In this document: piece after piece, positions 10,465 to 21,228 of the stretch | Layout of the letters: each line of letters begins with the position of its first letter | Numbering within the stretch: the stretch's first letter is position 1 | Made by a program: the position numbers and the translations under genes | NCBI GenBank assembly: GCA_905250125.1 | Contig: CAJNOL010000010.1 | Coordinates: 369,702-433,701, forward strand | DNA: 64,000 nt | From: Rotaria sordida | Taxonomy: Eukaryota; Rotifera; Eurotatoria; Philodinida; Philodinidae | Direction of reading: 5' to 3' | The notes under the pieces: generated by a model | What the model was told of the DNA's origin: nothing | Databases searched by the model: none | Seen by the model: the letters and a program-made list of their open reading frames with translations, nothing else

Positions 10465-10615
10465 GCTTGTGGCATCCCATATGATGCTACAGGCATTCTC
10501 TATGATGCTACAAGCATTCTCTAGAATGCAACGAGCGTCAACTAGGATGCTATAGACATCATCTAGGATGCTGCAAGCACCACCTAGGATGCCACAAGTA
10601 TTCCGTAGGATACAA
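10465..10615. repeat. Degenerate tandem repeat, ~25-30-bp unit
   Basis: Recurring TAGGATGC.ACAAGCA-like units (for example around 10480, 10507, 10546, 10570 and 10597), each about 25-30 bp, with many substitutions. Confidence 0.75.
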
Positions 10616-10888
10616 CAGGTTTTGGTTAAGCTGCTTCAGATATTATCTGGGATATTACAAGAAGTATGTGAGAAACTTGAGCTACTGTTTAGCACTGAGT
10701 AGGAATAATGGTGTACATAGAGACGTGCATAGGTCGCGGCTCTTCGGGGGACGAAGCGCTCCCACGCTGCGACGCTGAAATAAAGGGTCTGTTAGGCGGA
10801 GAACCGCACTTCCCCGCTGAATGTCTGCAGAATACTTGAGAAGTTAAAATTCGAATAGTTGAATACTTAAATTCAAATTTCAAGTATT

Positions 10889-12245
10889 ACATATATGAGA
10901 GAAATAAAATAAAAGTAGAATTTCTTGTCGTATGCATGTCGATTAATATGATTAACGAACGACAGTATGATTTCTAGTAGTCACTATAAGAAAATATACA
11001 GGATGTGATAAAATTCAATGGCACTGAATTTATTTTTTCCCATATTGTAGAAATCTGTTAAAATGTGATAATGAAGCATAAACAATATACTGCCATTTCC
11101 AAATCATTCATTAAACTTTATTACTTGCTTCATCAACTAAAGCCTTTTATCTTTTTTTCATTTACACGTAAATGATCTCCTTGACGAACAATCAAACTGA
11201 AGTGATGCATAGATTACTGCAAAAGGTTTCTAATTTGACTCTCTCAGAAGTACTATATTAAGTGTACGTTTCTATTGTAATCCTTCTATCCATTCTACAT
11301 CACCTAGGACATTTCAGGTTTTTAGGGCCTATTCATCGTTGTCTTTTACCATTTTCTTAAGACTGTGTGACGCAAATTCTACTCATCTATTTTGGATCCG
11401 TACAAGAATATTTGCAATAGGTGATTTTACATTATTGAAAAATGGGTTTAACTTATAAGAAAAGTCGTTTCTCTTTTAGCACAATCGCAAGAACATTTAG
11501 CATTTTTAGATTGTGTAATCATGAATTAATTTCTCTAATTTTTAGAAAGAAATTTCAACTTTCAAAATCGAGTCTATGCAGATCATCTCCAAATACCGTC
11601 ATTGAAAGAAATTGATAGTGCTGTTCTAGTAAAAATATACAATGATTTTCATTGGATCTCAAATCAATAGAAGATACTCTGAGCCTAATTTTGTCAGCGT
11701 AATAGTTGCTCTTCAACAATAAACTTCGAACTTGGAGAAATGAACAGATGCTGCTTGTCTTCACATACATCGATCAAATTGAACGGGCGCAGAAAATATT
11801 AAACCAATCAAGTAAGATGAAAAGAAAAAATTGCCCTTCAGGTTCTTATTGCCTGAATTGCTGATATTCTATCTGGTCGAAATACCATAGAATAACCACC
11901 TACACTTTATGTCTACACATGTTTACAGTTATTCTTTTCATAATTAAAGTAATTATAAAAGCTCAATTTTGGTTTTATAACTATAGTTTGAAAATAGTGT
12001 TTTTTTATATATAATTCGATTTTGAAATGACATTGATCTCAATAGTCGTTTTTTTATTTTCTATCTGAAAAAAAGTGAACAAACAAGTTTTTTTTTGCTC
12101 TCATCGGGCATGTATACAAAAAAAATGAACAATAACAAACGAACAAAACAATAACGATACGTAAAAAAAGTTCATCGACAACCATATTAATCATGTTTCC
12201 ATGATATTATTTCCTAAAACAAGAGAGTGAATAGATATAAATTTA
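10889..12245. other. Intergenic 1.3 kb without a clear gene
   Basis: AT-rich. A short open stretch at about 11550-11670 on the plus strand looks faintly protein-like but has no start, splice partners or recognisable motif. No repeat arms recognised. Confidence 0.4.
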
Positions 12246-13936
12246 TTATGAATTCCTATTACCAGAATATTGTTCTTGCTCCATGGCTTCATTATTCGGT
12301 TTATGACCATTTTGATGTTGCTTTTGTTCCATTGAATGCGGCATTTGACCAGCTTGTAACATGGCTTTTAATCTTTCGACTTCTTCTATTGATTTAGCTT
12401 CCAAAATGGCTTTCTAAAAGTTTATTAATATTAATTTGAGAAATACAAAAAAGAAACAAATAAAGAAATATAAACTTTGATAGCATCAGCATCTTTCTTA
12501 GTCATTCGTGGTGCTTGTTGTTGTTGTTTAGCTAATTCTCCACCAGGTACAAATGTATTAGCTCCTTTTTGTTTTTTCTTCGCTTTCTCAGCAGATTTAG
12601 ATTTATAGAGTTTACGAGCTGCTTCACGTTCCTAAAAAGCAAAAAAACCCAGTAATTGATGAAGTAGAAACAAAGAAATAATTACTTTTTGAGTAATTCG
12701 ATTATAATCAAGTGTTCGTAAATTAGGTAACATATAAATAACATATAGACGATAATCCTTTTTCATAGCAATCGGATTTCGAGCAAAGCTAGAAAAGTAT
12801 GTAATCATTATTTTTTCTTCTTCATTCAACAAAGAATTTTACCTAACGTGAGTCAATTTTGGTAATGTTGCAAGTGGATCAATATCCGATAATTCTTGCA
12901 ACATATTATTATTAAGCATTAATGTATCTAAATTTGCAATGTATTCTTGTAGATTGTCAGCGATACGTCTAAAATAAATAGAATTATTGAAAAGAAAAAT
13001 AAATAAAATGAATCCGATCAGTTTTTACCCTAGAAAGTTACTTAAAAGTATACACAAAACTATCAAAAAATATTTATTGTTAACTTCGATATCCGAAAGT
13101 AGAATTCGGCTGTTTCAAAAATTACCTGGAACCATGATTCCGCTTTGATTTCCAGAATATCACGTGGAATTGAAACCGTTATATCATCAGATAGATACGA
13201 AAATTTTAAATCTATTTTGAGAAATTTTCATTATTAAACTGTTGAGATTCAAGATAACAAATATTTCAATGCTTAAACAGGACAATATTGTACATATATA
13301 TATTGCTATCTTTAATCTCAACAGTAATAATAATGAAGATTTTTTGACATAGATTCAAGAATTTTTCTATCTATCTGATAATTTAACGATCTCAGTGTTT
13401 TTTTCCACGGTTTCGGCCCCAAAAAATTTAAAAAAATCAATTTCGGTTCGGTTCTCTATCTCAGTTTCTTTTCGAAATCGCTGAATTCTACCCGAGAGCA
13501 TGTCACTTCTACATCATTCTTGGTTTTTTCAAGTACAGTTTTATTATTCAGATAGATTGGATGGTGCTTGAGTGTTAATAGCACCCTAAGTATTCCGTTC
13601 GAAACAAATGAAATTTTAATGATCAACAAATTTATTTAAAATAAAATCTTCTTACGCTATATGATTATTTGCAAGATAAAGTGTTTTTAATTTTGGTAAA
13701 AATGGAAAACCATCAAGTTTACGTAAATCATTATTCGTAAAATCGATTGTATCGAATTGATTTAATGTTGCACCTAAATTTTCAATAACAGGAATCTTTA
13801 AATCTAAATATTCATAATTGACATAAATCGAATAAAATTATTGCTCTTGTTTACCGCGTAAACTTAATTCATATTGACCGACAGGATTAAGATATTGAGG
13901 AGCTGCTTCAATCACTTCAGGAGTAAGACGACCCAT
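12246..13936 (-). CDS. SNRPA1: U2 snRNP component U2A' (leucine-rich repeat)
   Basis: Minus strand, ATG at 13934-13936, TAA at 12246-12248, about seven exons. The N-terminal sequence (LTPEVIEAAPQY, LRGFKIPVIENLGAT-type block, DTIDFTNNDLRKLDGFP) and the successive leucine-rich repeats, then NPIAMKKDYRLYVIYMLPNL and the LRR cap, match U2A'. A basic/Gln-rich linker and a final EAKSIEEVERLKAMLQAGQMP helix, conserved in U2A', complete it. The protein binds U2B'' and stem-loop IV of U2 snRNA in the nucleus. One intron (12969-13655, 687 nt) is ten times longer than the others and carries an inverted-repeat element. The gene follows ACAD9 by 119 nt in the same direction, with a splice acceptor (GTTTTTCAG) between them, consistent with an operon. 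Confidence 0.93.
13085..13500. mobile_element. Palindromic foldback element in U2A' intron (family shared with 53.4-53.8 kb)
   Basis: The left arm (about 13104-13260) and the reverse complement of the right arm (about 13308-13490) align through GAATTCGGC.., GATAGATA.GAAAA.TT, and ACTGTTGAGATT.AAGATA. The two arms meet near 13280. A copy with the same arms lies at about 53435-53760 in the eL6 intron. No coding capacity. Confidence 0.75.
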
Positions 13937-14055
13937 ACTATAATAATTTTTCTTTAAAACAAATAAATCAATCTGAAAAACTCAGATATATTAGAAAAAA
14001 AAACAAAACACTTTCAATTTCCTATCCACTTAAAAAAAAACAAGTGTATAAAAAT

Positions 14056-17000
14056 TTAATATGTTCGTTCTAATGGTGTTGTTATTGGATAACCTTTGGC
14101 TATGAGCATCTAAGAAAAATCAAGTCATTTTTATTTTATTAATAAAATTAAAATAATTTCTTACTCGTTTAGCTAAATGTTGTAAATGTTCATCACCTGT
14201 TCGATAACCATGTTCATGAACTTCTTTAGCAAATCTATCAATTCTTAAACGTGCATGTTTACAATAAAGAAAAGTCATTTCAGTTTCATGTTCACAATTT
14301 TTTAAACCAATTGAATATGCACGTGATGAACGACCTAACATTGCTGTCATTGCAAAAATTTCCATAACTATTTCAGATAGACGTCTTAAATATAATTGAT
14401 TATCAATTATATCACGACCAGATTTTGTTAATGTTTCTTTAGTTACATTTCGTAAAACAAATATAGCATATTCTAAATCTTTTGCTGGAATACCTAAAGA
14501 TGGATGAACCTAAATTAATTTAAAAAAAATTAATTATATTAAATTTTGATATTTTTTTCTTTAAGTATTTACTTTTTCCCATAGATCATGTTTAAAGGTA
14601 AATGGCGCACGCATTGCTTGTGCTTGTGTAGTCCAACTAGTTAATAAATGTCGTAATTTAGTTCCAGGAAAATGAATTGGATTTCGAATTTTTCGTACAA
14701 AATCATGAATAACTGTACTAACACTCATCACACCTTCCCATGCTGTTAATAGACGTAAAACATCATTTGGTACATCAAACATTGACCATGGACGTATATC
14801 ACGAAGATATTGTTCAACTGGATGACCAATCTCAATGCCTTCAACACCAAATATTTCAAGACAATCATTTGCTAAACGATATAAACGATCTGTAGCAAAG
14901 ATTTTTGTTAATGCTGATTCAATTGATATAACTGGCATTGAAAATGAATCAAGTATACCACTTGTTAAATATGTCATTGATTCCATTGTATATGTGTCAA
15001 TTTCCATATGAAATAGACGTTTTTGAATTAAACCTTGATCCATTAATCTACGACTAAAAGATTCACGTTGAATTGCTCGTTCAGATGCTAATTGAATTAG
15101 ACGTTTACCAACACCAACACACATGCCTAAAATTTTCGATTAAAATTAAAAATAAATCTTTTCTTTCTAGATCAGTAAATAATGAGCATCAGAGAAGTTA
15201 AGAAGAAGAATGTTCAGTGTTGAAAAGTTATGCACTAAAAACAAGAAAATCAAGATCACCAGAATATTCACATCCATACCTACTCATATAACAAATGATC
15301 GAAAAGTAATTAGAGCAAAATGTCCAATCATTTTTAAGCTTTTTTATTAAACCTGCAGGAATTCGAGAAGCATTGGGCTAGAATCAAAATTATGTGTCCT
15401 TTCCAGCTATGGATTCATGATTTTGTAAGACTTCTAGTTTAAAAGTTATGAACTAACCTTTTAGAGGTACGAACATTAAGTTTGTACAGAGAAAATAGCA
15501 TTTAATTATTTTCTACAAAGTGATATATGAATCAAGAGTTTTAGAACAACCGTTTAGGAATGCTCGAGTTCGCATTGCAAGCTTGTTTTCTATAGAAATC
15601 AAGAAAGTTGCCAGAATTGACATGATTTACCTTGGTTCAACACTTGCTGTTAACAAATGATTTACAGCTAACTAATCCTTAATATACTATTTTGTTGAGA
15701 AATGTTTGTTCTTTCAGTCATTGTATTTAAAATAAGTTTCGCTTCTAAAAATATCGGCTTGTAACTCCTACAAGAATTTTGAATCCATATTTGAAAAGAA
15801 CACAAAATTCTAATTCTAACCCAATGTTTTCAAGTTTCTGCAGGCTTTTTAAAAAAGCTGAAAAATGAATGAATACTTTGTCTAATTACCTTTCTATCAC
15901 TCAGTATTACAATAAATGCTAGTCAATTACCGAAAAGTAAGAAAAGACCTGATCAATATTTCGAAAAATGCTTATTAAATTCTATTTCAACACTTCATTC
16001 AGGTATTCAAACTCACATTAATTCAATTACATATCATATTTTATTGTAATTATTTTTATTAATATTTGTATTTTGTTAAATATAATAGTTCATTATTGAT
16101 CTTTTTATGTGCTAAACTTTTCGTACTCATCGTTTCAGCTACCTTCTTTCTTTCATATTATTCTGTTCAATAAAATGCAAAAGAGATTCTCGTTTGACAT
16201 AAAAAAAAATCTTTTGAAGATTACTTCGAAATTTTCAAATACTATGAATTTGAAAGTCTTGCAAAACATGCAAAGATACCTATAAAAATTTCATTATGAT
16301 CATACGTGGATGAACTTCAATTTAGATTCTACTAGCATATTTAGTGATAAATATACTTAAATCATAATGAAATGAAGAAATTTTCATATGAAGAAGAATT
16401 TGTAACTGACATTTATATTTGTTGTTGAGAATGAAAGAGAATTTTTGTTTGGGAGAAAAAAAAAGACTAGACATGGTCTCTAACCTGAGAGAGTTGTTCG
16501 TACATAACCATGTAAATTTCTTAATATGTTTAATCCTTCACCAAGTTGTCCTATTGAATGATGTGCAACATTAACTTTAACATCTTTAAATTCAATATGT
16601 GTTAAACCAAGACCACGTAAACCAAGTGTTGATATTGGTGGTGATATATTAACACCAGGCATATCACGATGAACAAGAAAAAATGAAAAACGATCATCAT
16701 AATCATCTGATGTATGACGTTCTTTTGTTTTACAATAAACAAGAAATACATTAGCATTAAGTCCATTTGTAACCCACATTTTTTTTCCATTAATAATATA
16801 TGTATTTGGATCTGTATTACTTACGGTTGCTGTCGTTTCAATATTTCGTATATCACTACCACTATGTGCTTCTGTTATACAAGCTGTTGCTATCATATTA
16901 CCTGTAGCCATTTCAGGTAAATAATAACGTTGTTGTTCATCTGTACCATAGACAAGTAAACCTTAATTATAATTAATGCTTATTTTTATGAATATTTAAT

Positions 17001-18945
17001 TTAAAAGAAAAAAAAGAAAAACTTACTTCTAACTCCGTATTCTGTATGTGCTAATAATTGAGTAGTAATAGTTGGACTAACAGCTAATTCTTCAAACATA
17101 CGTACAGATAATTGACTATTTAAACTAAGACCATCTATAATTGAATAATTAAAATGTAACAAAACAAAAAAAAAAACAATAATTCTTACTGAATTCTTCC
17201 GGTATAATTAATCCATGTAATTTTAATTTACACATTTCTTTATAAATATCTTTATCAATATGATTATCTCTTTCGATTTTATTTCGATCAATTGAATCAG
17301 TAAATTTTTTTAAACGTTCACATAATGTATTCATTTGAGTTGATTCACCCTTAGTTAATAATTCTGGATAAGTTAATATATCCCGATCAAATTCTCCATT
17401 AAATACAATAGTCATATATTGTGTATTTGTTGAATCAACTGTTAAACGTTCTTTACGACGTAAAGCATCTAATTCATCTTTATATTCATATTCTAAACCT
17501 TCTTCTTCTAAACGTGGACGATCTTTACGTGTAATTATAGATTCTTCGGATGTGGGACGGACTTGTTCGATTATTTCTTTGTTTGGTTTTGTTATGTTTG
17601 ATCTTAAGAGTTAAAAAGAAAAAAAAATACATTCTAACAATCTATAAACTTTATAGATAATCAAAAGAAAACAGTTGTCAATTACATTTAATACTAATTT
17701 TCATATATCATTTCAAGAAAATATATTGATGTTATTTAAAACGAATGTCCTGCATGGGTACGACTTTTCGTAATCAGACCTAAACCAGTGTTAATCGACA
17801 TCTGGTAGATACGTTCACGGTTACAGTACGGTTTTTAAACTTTTATTTTATATGAAAAAGTATACTATTTAGTTTCTCCCATAAAAAATAATCAAAAAAA
17901 AGAGATTATCTGATTTCACTTGGTATCTTTCTGCTTCTAAAATTTGATCATATGTCGCTAAGTATATATTGGCTTATTGCTGATGACGCTGAAACGCAAC
18001 GCAAAGTTAGTGTCAAACGTCAAAATTGTGGATACATATATAGATGCTTTCTCCATCACGATAATATATGTTCACCTTTCTGATAATTCACTTGCCTCTA
18101 CATGAATTCAGTTACTTTGTCAAATATAGTTCATCATCATCTGTAGATGAATTTTCATTAGAAACGAATTCTTTTAGTAAAACAATATCGCTTTCCGCTT
18201 CTGTGATCTGTTTTCAAGCACAGTAAATTGCTCAATCATGATCAAACCGCTTTTCATTTCTATGCTTTTATATAAATTTGCAGTTTGAAAAAGTAAACAT
18301 ATTTTGAAACGTCGACATCTTATTAATTGTCGGGTCGGATCCGCGTATGATCTCATACCTGAACCTGAACCAACATTTTTTTTTCATGCTCAGTACCCAA
18401 CCAAATTGCAGAATACTACATACAAACGGTTTATTTTCTCTCATATTGAAAGAAGAATTGTTTACATACATTTTTCCTATGAATGTTTATGTGAAAGATT
18501 AGACATTTTTGATTAAATTATAGTTACGAATGAATACAGAGATATGAAGTCGTTGTTATTAACAAGTAGATAGTTTATCTGAACAAAATTTCTCAGATTT
18601 ATTATCGATAATATATAATATCTTTCAAATGAATTCTAAAAGAACTACAATTCAGATGTGTCAATTCTTAAATTCTTACTAAAATGGTGATCAAATGTGA
18701 TTAACATTAGTTTAAAAAATTTCAAACATAAATTCGAAAACTATTCGACTATTTTCAAAACTTAACAATTATTTTTAAGAATTAAACATCAATATAAATA
18801 TATTATTTTTTCCTTTAGAAACTTATTTGAAAAATCTGTAGAAATAAACAAAAGAATTTTTCGATAATAAAACTTACACAAATCGATTCACATGTAGATT
18901 TACATACGATCGTCGAATCCACGGTAAAAATCTCAATGTTTGCAT
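14056..18945 (-). CDS. ACAD9: ACAD9-type acyl-CoA dehydrogenase lacking the catalytic Glu
   Basis: Minus strand from ATG 18943-18945 to TAA 14056-14058. It starts with an Arg-rich, acid-free presequence (MQTLRFLPWIRRSYVNLHV) typical of mitochondrial import. The body shows the acyl-CoA dehydrogenase fold: FAD/substrate block ATACITEAHSGSDI, INGKKMWVTNGLNANVFLVY, TLGLRGLGLTHIEFKDV, then the helical domain with SRRLMDQGLIQKRLFHM. The extra C-terminal domain ends in PITTPLERTY, matching the ACAD9 rather than the VLCAD end. In this family the base abstracting the alpha-proton is the Glu of an FEGTN(E/D)IL motif; here the motif reads FDVPNDVLRL (Asp codon at 14774-14776). Dehydrogenase activity is therefore probably weak or lost. 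ACAD9 is also a complex I assembly factor, a role that does not need catalysis. Introns include two long ones (15127-16484 and about 17605-18878). Confidence 0.88.
15285..15910. mobile_element. Inverted-repeat element in ACAD9 intron
   Basis: The left arm (about 15290-15450) and the reverse complement of the right arm (about 15760-15905) share AATCCATA, TTCTAGCCCAATG / TTCTAACCCAATG, TCCTGCAGG.TT / TTCTGCAGGCTTTT, AAAAAAGCT and TCTAATTAC.TTTC.ATCA. Arms are roughly 150-170 bp and about 75% alike by eye. No ORF. Sits in intron 15127-16484. Confidence 0.7.
17605..18878. other. Long first intron of ACAD9
   Basis: About 1.27 kb between the presequence exon and the second coding exon. It has no coding frame I trust. 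A short GC-rich piece (GGGTCGGATCCGCG, about 18337) followed by CCTGAACCTGAACC is unlike its surroundings, but no inverted repeats were found by eye. Confidence 0.5.
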
Positions 18946-19021
18946 GTTTTTGTTTTTCTTCTTAAACAAAAACCTAAATTAATATTTCATCTAAAACAAA
19001 AAAAGAAAATTTGATTAACAT
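18946..19021 (-). promoter_or_regulatory. Intercistronic spacer HTRA2-ACAD9 with candidate trans-splice acceptor
   Basis: A 76-nt gap on the minus strand. It holds a polypyrimidine tract and TTTTAG about 35-40 nt before the ACAD9 ATG, without a donor in the gap. In a genome with spliced-leader trans-splicing this is what an internal operon junction looks like. Confidence 0.55.
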
Positions 19022-20378
19022 CTATTCGATAGATTCAGGCGTTACTACAATATTAAATACAAGTCCATTATTTCGAACAATTTTTAAATTTAATGTTTCA
19101 TCTTCTTGAACACGTTTAAGAAGATCTGCACTTGTTTCAATATCATGTCCATTAACTTGAATAATAATATCACCAGGTTGAAGACCAGCACGTTGTGCAG
19201 TTGAATTTACCATAACACCGGCAATATAAACACCTTTATTTATTGAAAATGTCATTGGCATACGATAACGCATTTCTTCAATAATTTGTGGTGTTAATGA
19301 AAACATTTTAATACCTAAATAACGTGTTTGTCGACGATTAGTTATTGATGTTGTTTGTTTAGATGTTGATTGTTTTAATTTTTTCTTTTCAATATCAGCT
19401 AAAAATAATTTTGCATAATTAATTGGTAATGCAAATGATATTCCTGTCATAGCTTTCATTGAATTAATACCAATAACTTGTCCATCAAGATTAACAAGTG
19501 GACCACCACTATTACCACCTGTTATCATACAATCTGTTTGAATATAATTTATATTACGTCCAAATAAACCTAATTCACTACTTGTTCGACCAACATTTGA
19601 AACAATACCAGATGTTACCGTATTTGATAATGCTAATGGACTACCAACAGCAATACAATGTTCACCAGCACGTATTTTATCTGAATCACCTAAATTTAAA
19701 TAAGGTAATTTTTGTTGTTTTGAATCAATTTGTACAACAGCTAAATCTGCAACCATATCCACTAGACAAAAAAAATAAATAAATATCATTAAAATTTTTA
19801 CTACAATACAAAAAAAAACAAACTTTTTATTTCGTACCATGTTCAACAGTTCCAGTAAAACGTTGTCCATCAGCTAATTTAATTTTAACATGTTTTTTAT
19901 TCCGTACAACATGTGCATTTGTTAATATAAGTCCTGTTTCATTGATAATAAAACCTGAACCATTTGTTGTACCTATTGATGAATTAAAATGTCCAAAATA
20001 TGGCATGGATTCAAGATCAACTTCAATATGAACAACAGCTGGTGCAACATGTTCAACAACATCAGCTATAAAATTGTATTGTTTTGAATATGGAACTTTT
20101 TCAATTAATGGTTTTTGATTATCAACTATTAATGGACCTTTTGGTGTTGAAGGTATTGGTTCATTATTTGATAAAGCATATAAACGATAACGTTTAAAAA
20201 TTTCATAAAAACTTAAAGAACTTGTTGCAAGAAGAAGAGTAAATGGTATAGATGAATTAATTTTATTAGAATATTGTTCATTTCTTGTTGATAATAATGG
20301 AATATAAAATGATGAATATTTTTGACGATTAAAAAGAATTCTTGCAAAACGATACATTATTGCGGTGCGTCTTAACAT
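19022..20378 (-). CDS. HTRA2: HtrA2/Omi-type mitochondrial serine protease
   Basis: Two exons on the minus strand (19838-20378 and 19022-19761). The N-terminus is basic and hydrophobic (mitochondrial targeting plus a membrane segment around IPFTLLLATSSLSFYEIF), followed by a trypsin-like HtrA protease domain. The triad is visible: His in LTNAHVV, Asp in VADLAVVQ and Ser in GGNSGGPLVN. A C-terminal PDZ domain (STAQRAGLQPGDIIIQVNG) ends the protein. HtrA2 works in the intermembrane space as a quality-control protease. No clear AVPS-type IAP-binding motif is seen after the membrane segment. The ACAD9 start codon lies only 77 nt downstream, with a strong 3' splice site (TTTTTGTTTTAG) in between, suggesting co-transcription. 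Confidence 0.93.
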
Positions 20379-20615
20379 TTAAAAAAAACAGAGGATCAAT
20401 TCGTATTGTTTAAAATATTTAACCAATCAAATAAATGAATCGATTCTTCTTGTGATTGGTTAATAAAACGACAAACTGACTATGTCTATAGATACAAATT
20501 TTCCTTTCGTTATATTTAACTTAACGATCAATGTGAATAGATTTTCATGTTCATCAAAAATATTTTTATTATAAAATATATTTAATTGATCATTATATTT
20601 AACATCTATAAATTA
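20379..20615. promoter_or_regulatory. Divergent intergenic region (HTRA2 / coiled-coil gene)
   Basis: About 240 nt between two divergently transcribed genes, so it presumably contains both promoters. AT-rich; a CCAATCA block is near 20421 and an ATTGG near 20455. Assignment is inference from gene orientation. Confidence 0.4.
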
Positions 20616-21050
20616 TGCTCAAACAACAAAACTTCAACAGAAAAATGATTCAATTACGGATAAAACAAGAGAAGATTGCAAACGACGTCGTCATGAAAGA
20701 ATTTATTAATAAACTTGAAAAATTTAAACTTCAACTGAAATCTATTCATGAATATGATTTAGAAATAAGAATTCTTAAAAAACTTGAGTAAGGATCAATA
20801 AAAAACAAAAAATAACATATTATTCTATGTCATAATTTTCCTTGTTTTTTTAGTATTCGAAAATGTTTATCCATTCAATCAATGTCTGAAGCAAAGATGT
20901 ATCGTTTAATGTTAAATCATGATTGGGCTAAACATAGGCGTCAATAAGAAATAATATTTATGTCATGAGCATTTAAATCACAAGAAAATGCACTTGAACA
21001 ATTAGAAATTAAAAGTAAAGAACTTTATGAACAAATTTTACAAGTAAGAA
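20616..21050 (+). CDS. Small coiled-coil protein, 3' end uncertain
   Basis: ATG at 20616 begins a Lys/Glu/Gln/Leu-rich helix-forming exon (for example NKLEKFKLQLKSIHEYDLE). An intron (GTAAGG...TTTTTAG) follows, then an exon reading CLSIQSMSEAKMYRLMLNHDW that hits TAA at about 20946-20948. A further coding-like stretch at 20985-21040 (ENALEQLEIKSKELYEQILQ) would be reached only if a short intron (donor GTCAATAAG, acceptor CACAAG) removes that stop. The protein looks like a compact coiled coil of about 90-120 residues. I do not recognise the family. The exon structure makes it likely to be real, but where it ends is open. Confidence 0.55.
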
Positions 21051-21228
21051 TAAAATAGAAAAATTTTCACAGGGATATTATCTTTTATAAATAGACACAA
21101 GAATATTTTATCTTTGAAAACTAACCTACAGAATGAAAGTCTTGGTACAACGTATTCACTCATTTTTCGATTCACTTAAAGACAATTAATTAGAATCAGA
21201 AGCACTTAGGTAGAGTTAGGCTTTTTTC

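Larger units (their letters stand above)
10266..10888. mobile_element. Inverted-repeat element with internal tandem repeats and a GC-rich island
   Basis: The left tip (ACTTGAAAGTTGAATTCAAG...) and the reverse complement of the right tip at 10850-10888 align over about 36 bp with few mismatches. Inside lie a CAACTATTCAAGTATA-type minisatellite (10287-10410), a 25-30-bp degenerate repeat (GATGCTACAAGCATT-like, 10465-10610) and a GC-rich block at 10725-10815. No ORF supports a transposase. Interpreted as a non-autonomous element. Confidence 0.6.

Noticed and set aside
10276..10524. Plus-strand ORF over the minisatellite
   Set aside because: The peptide is only a translation of the tandem repeat, with no start context or domain.
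10725..10815. GC-rich island as a tRNA or rRNA piece
   Set aside because: It contains a small CTTCG/CGAAG hairpin, but no cloverleaf, no T-loop consensus and no rRNA signature that I can recognise.
17605..18878. Inverted repeats in the first ACAD9 intron
   Set aside because: I looked for arms by eye and found none that pair over more than about 15 bp. A computed self-alignment would settle it.
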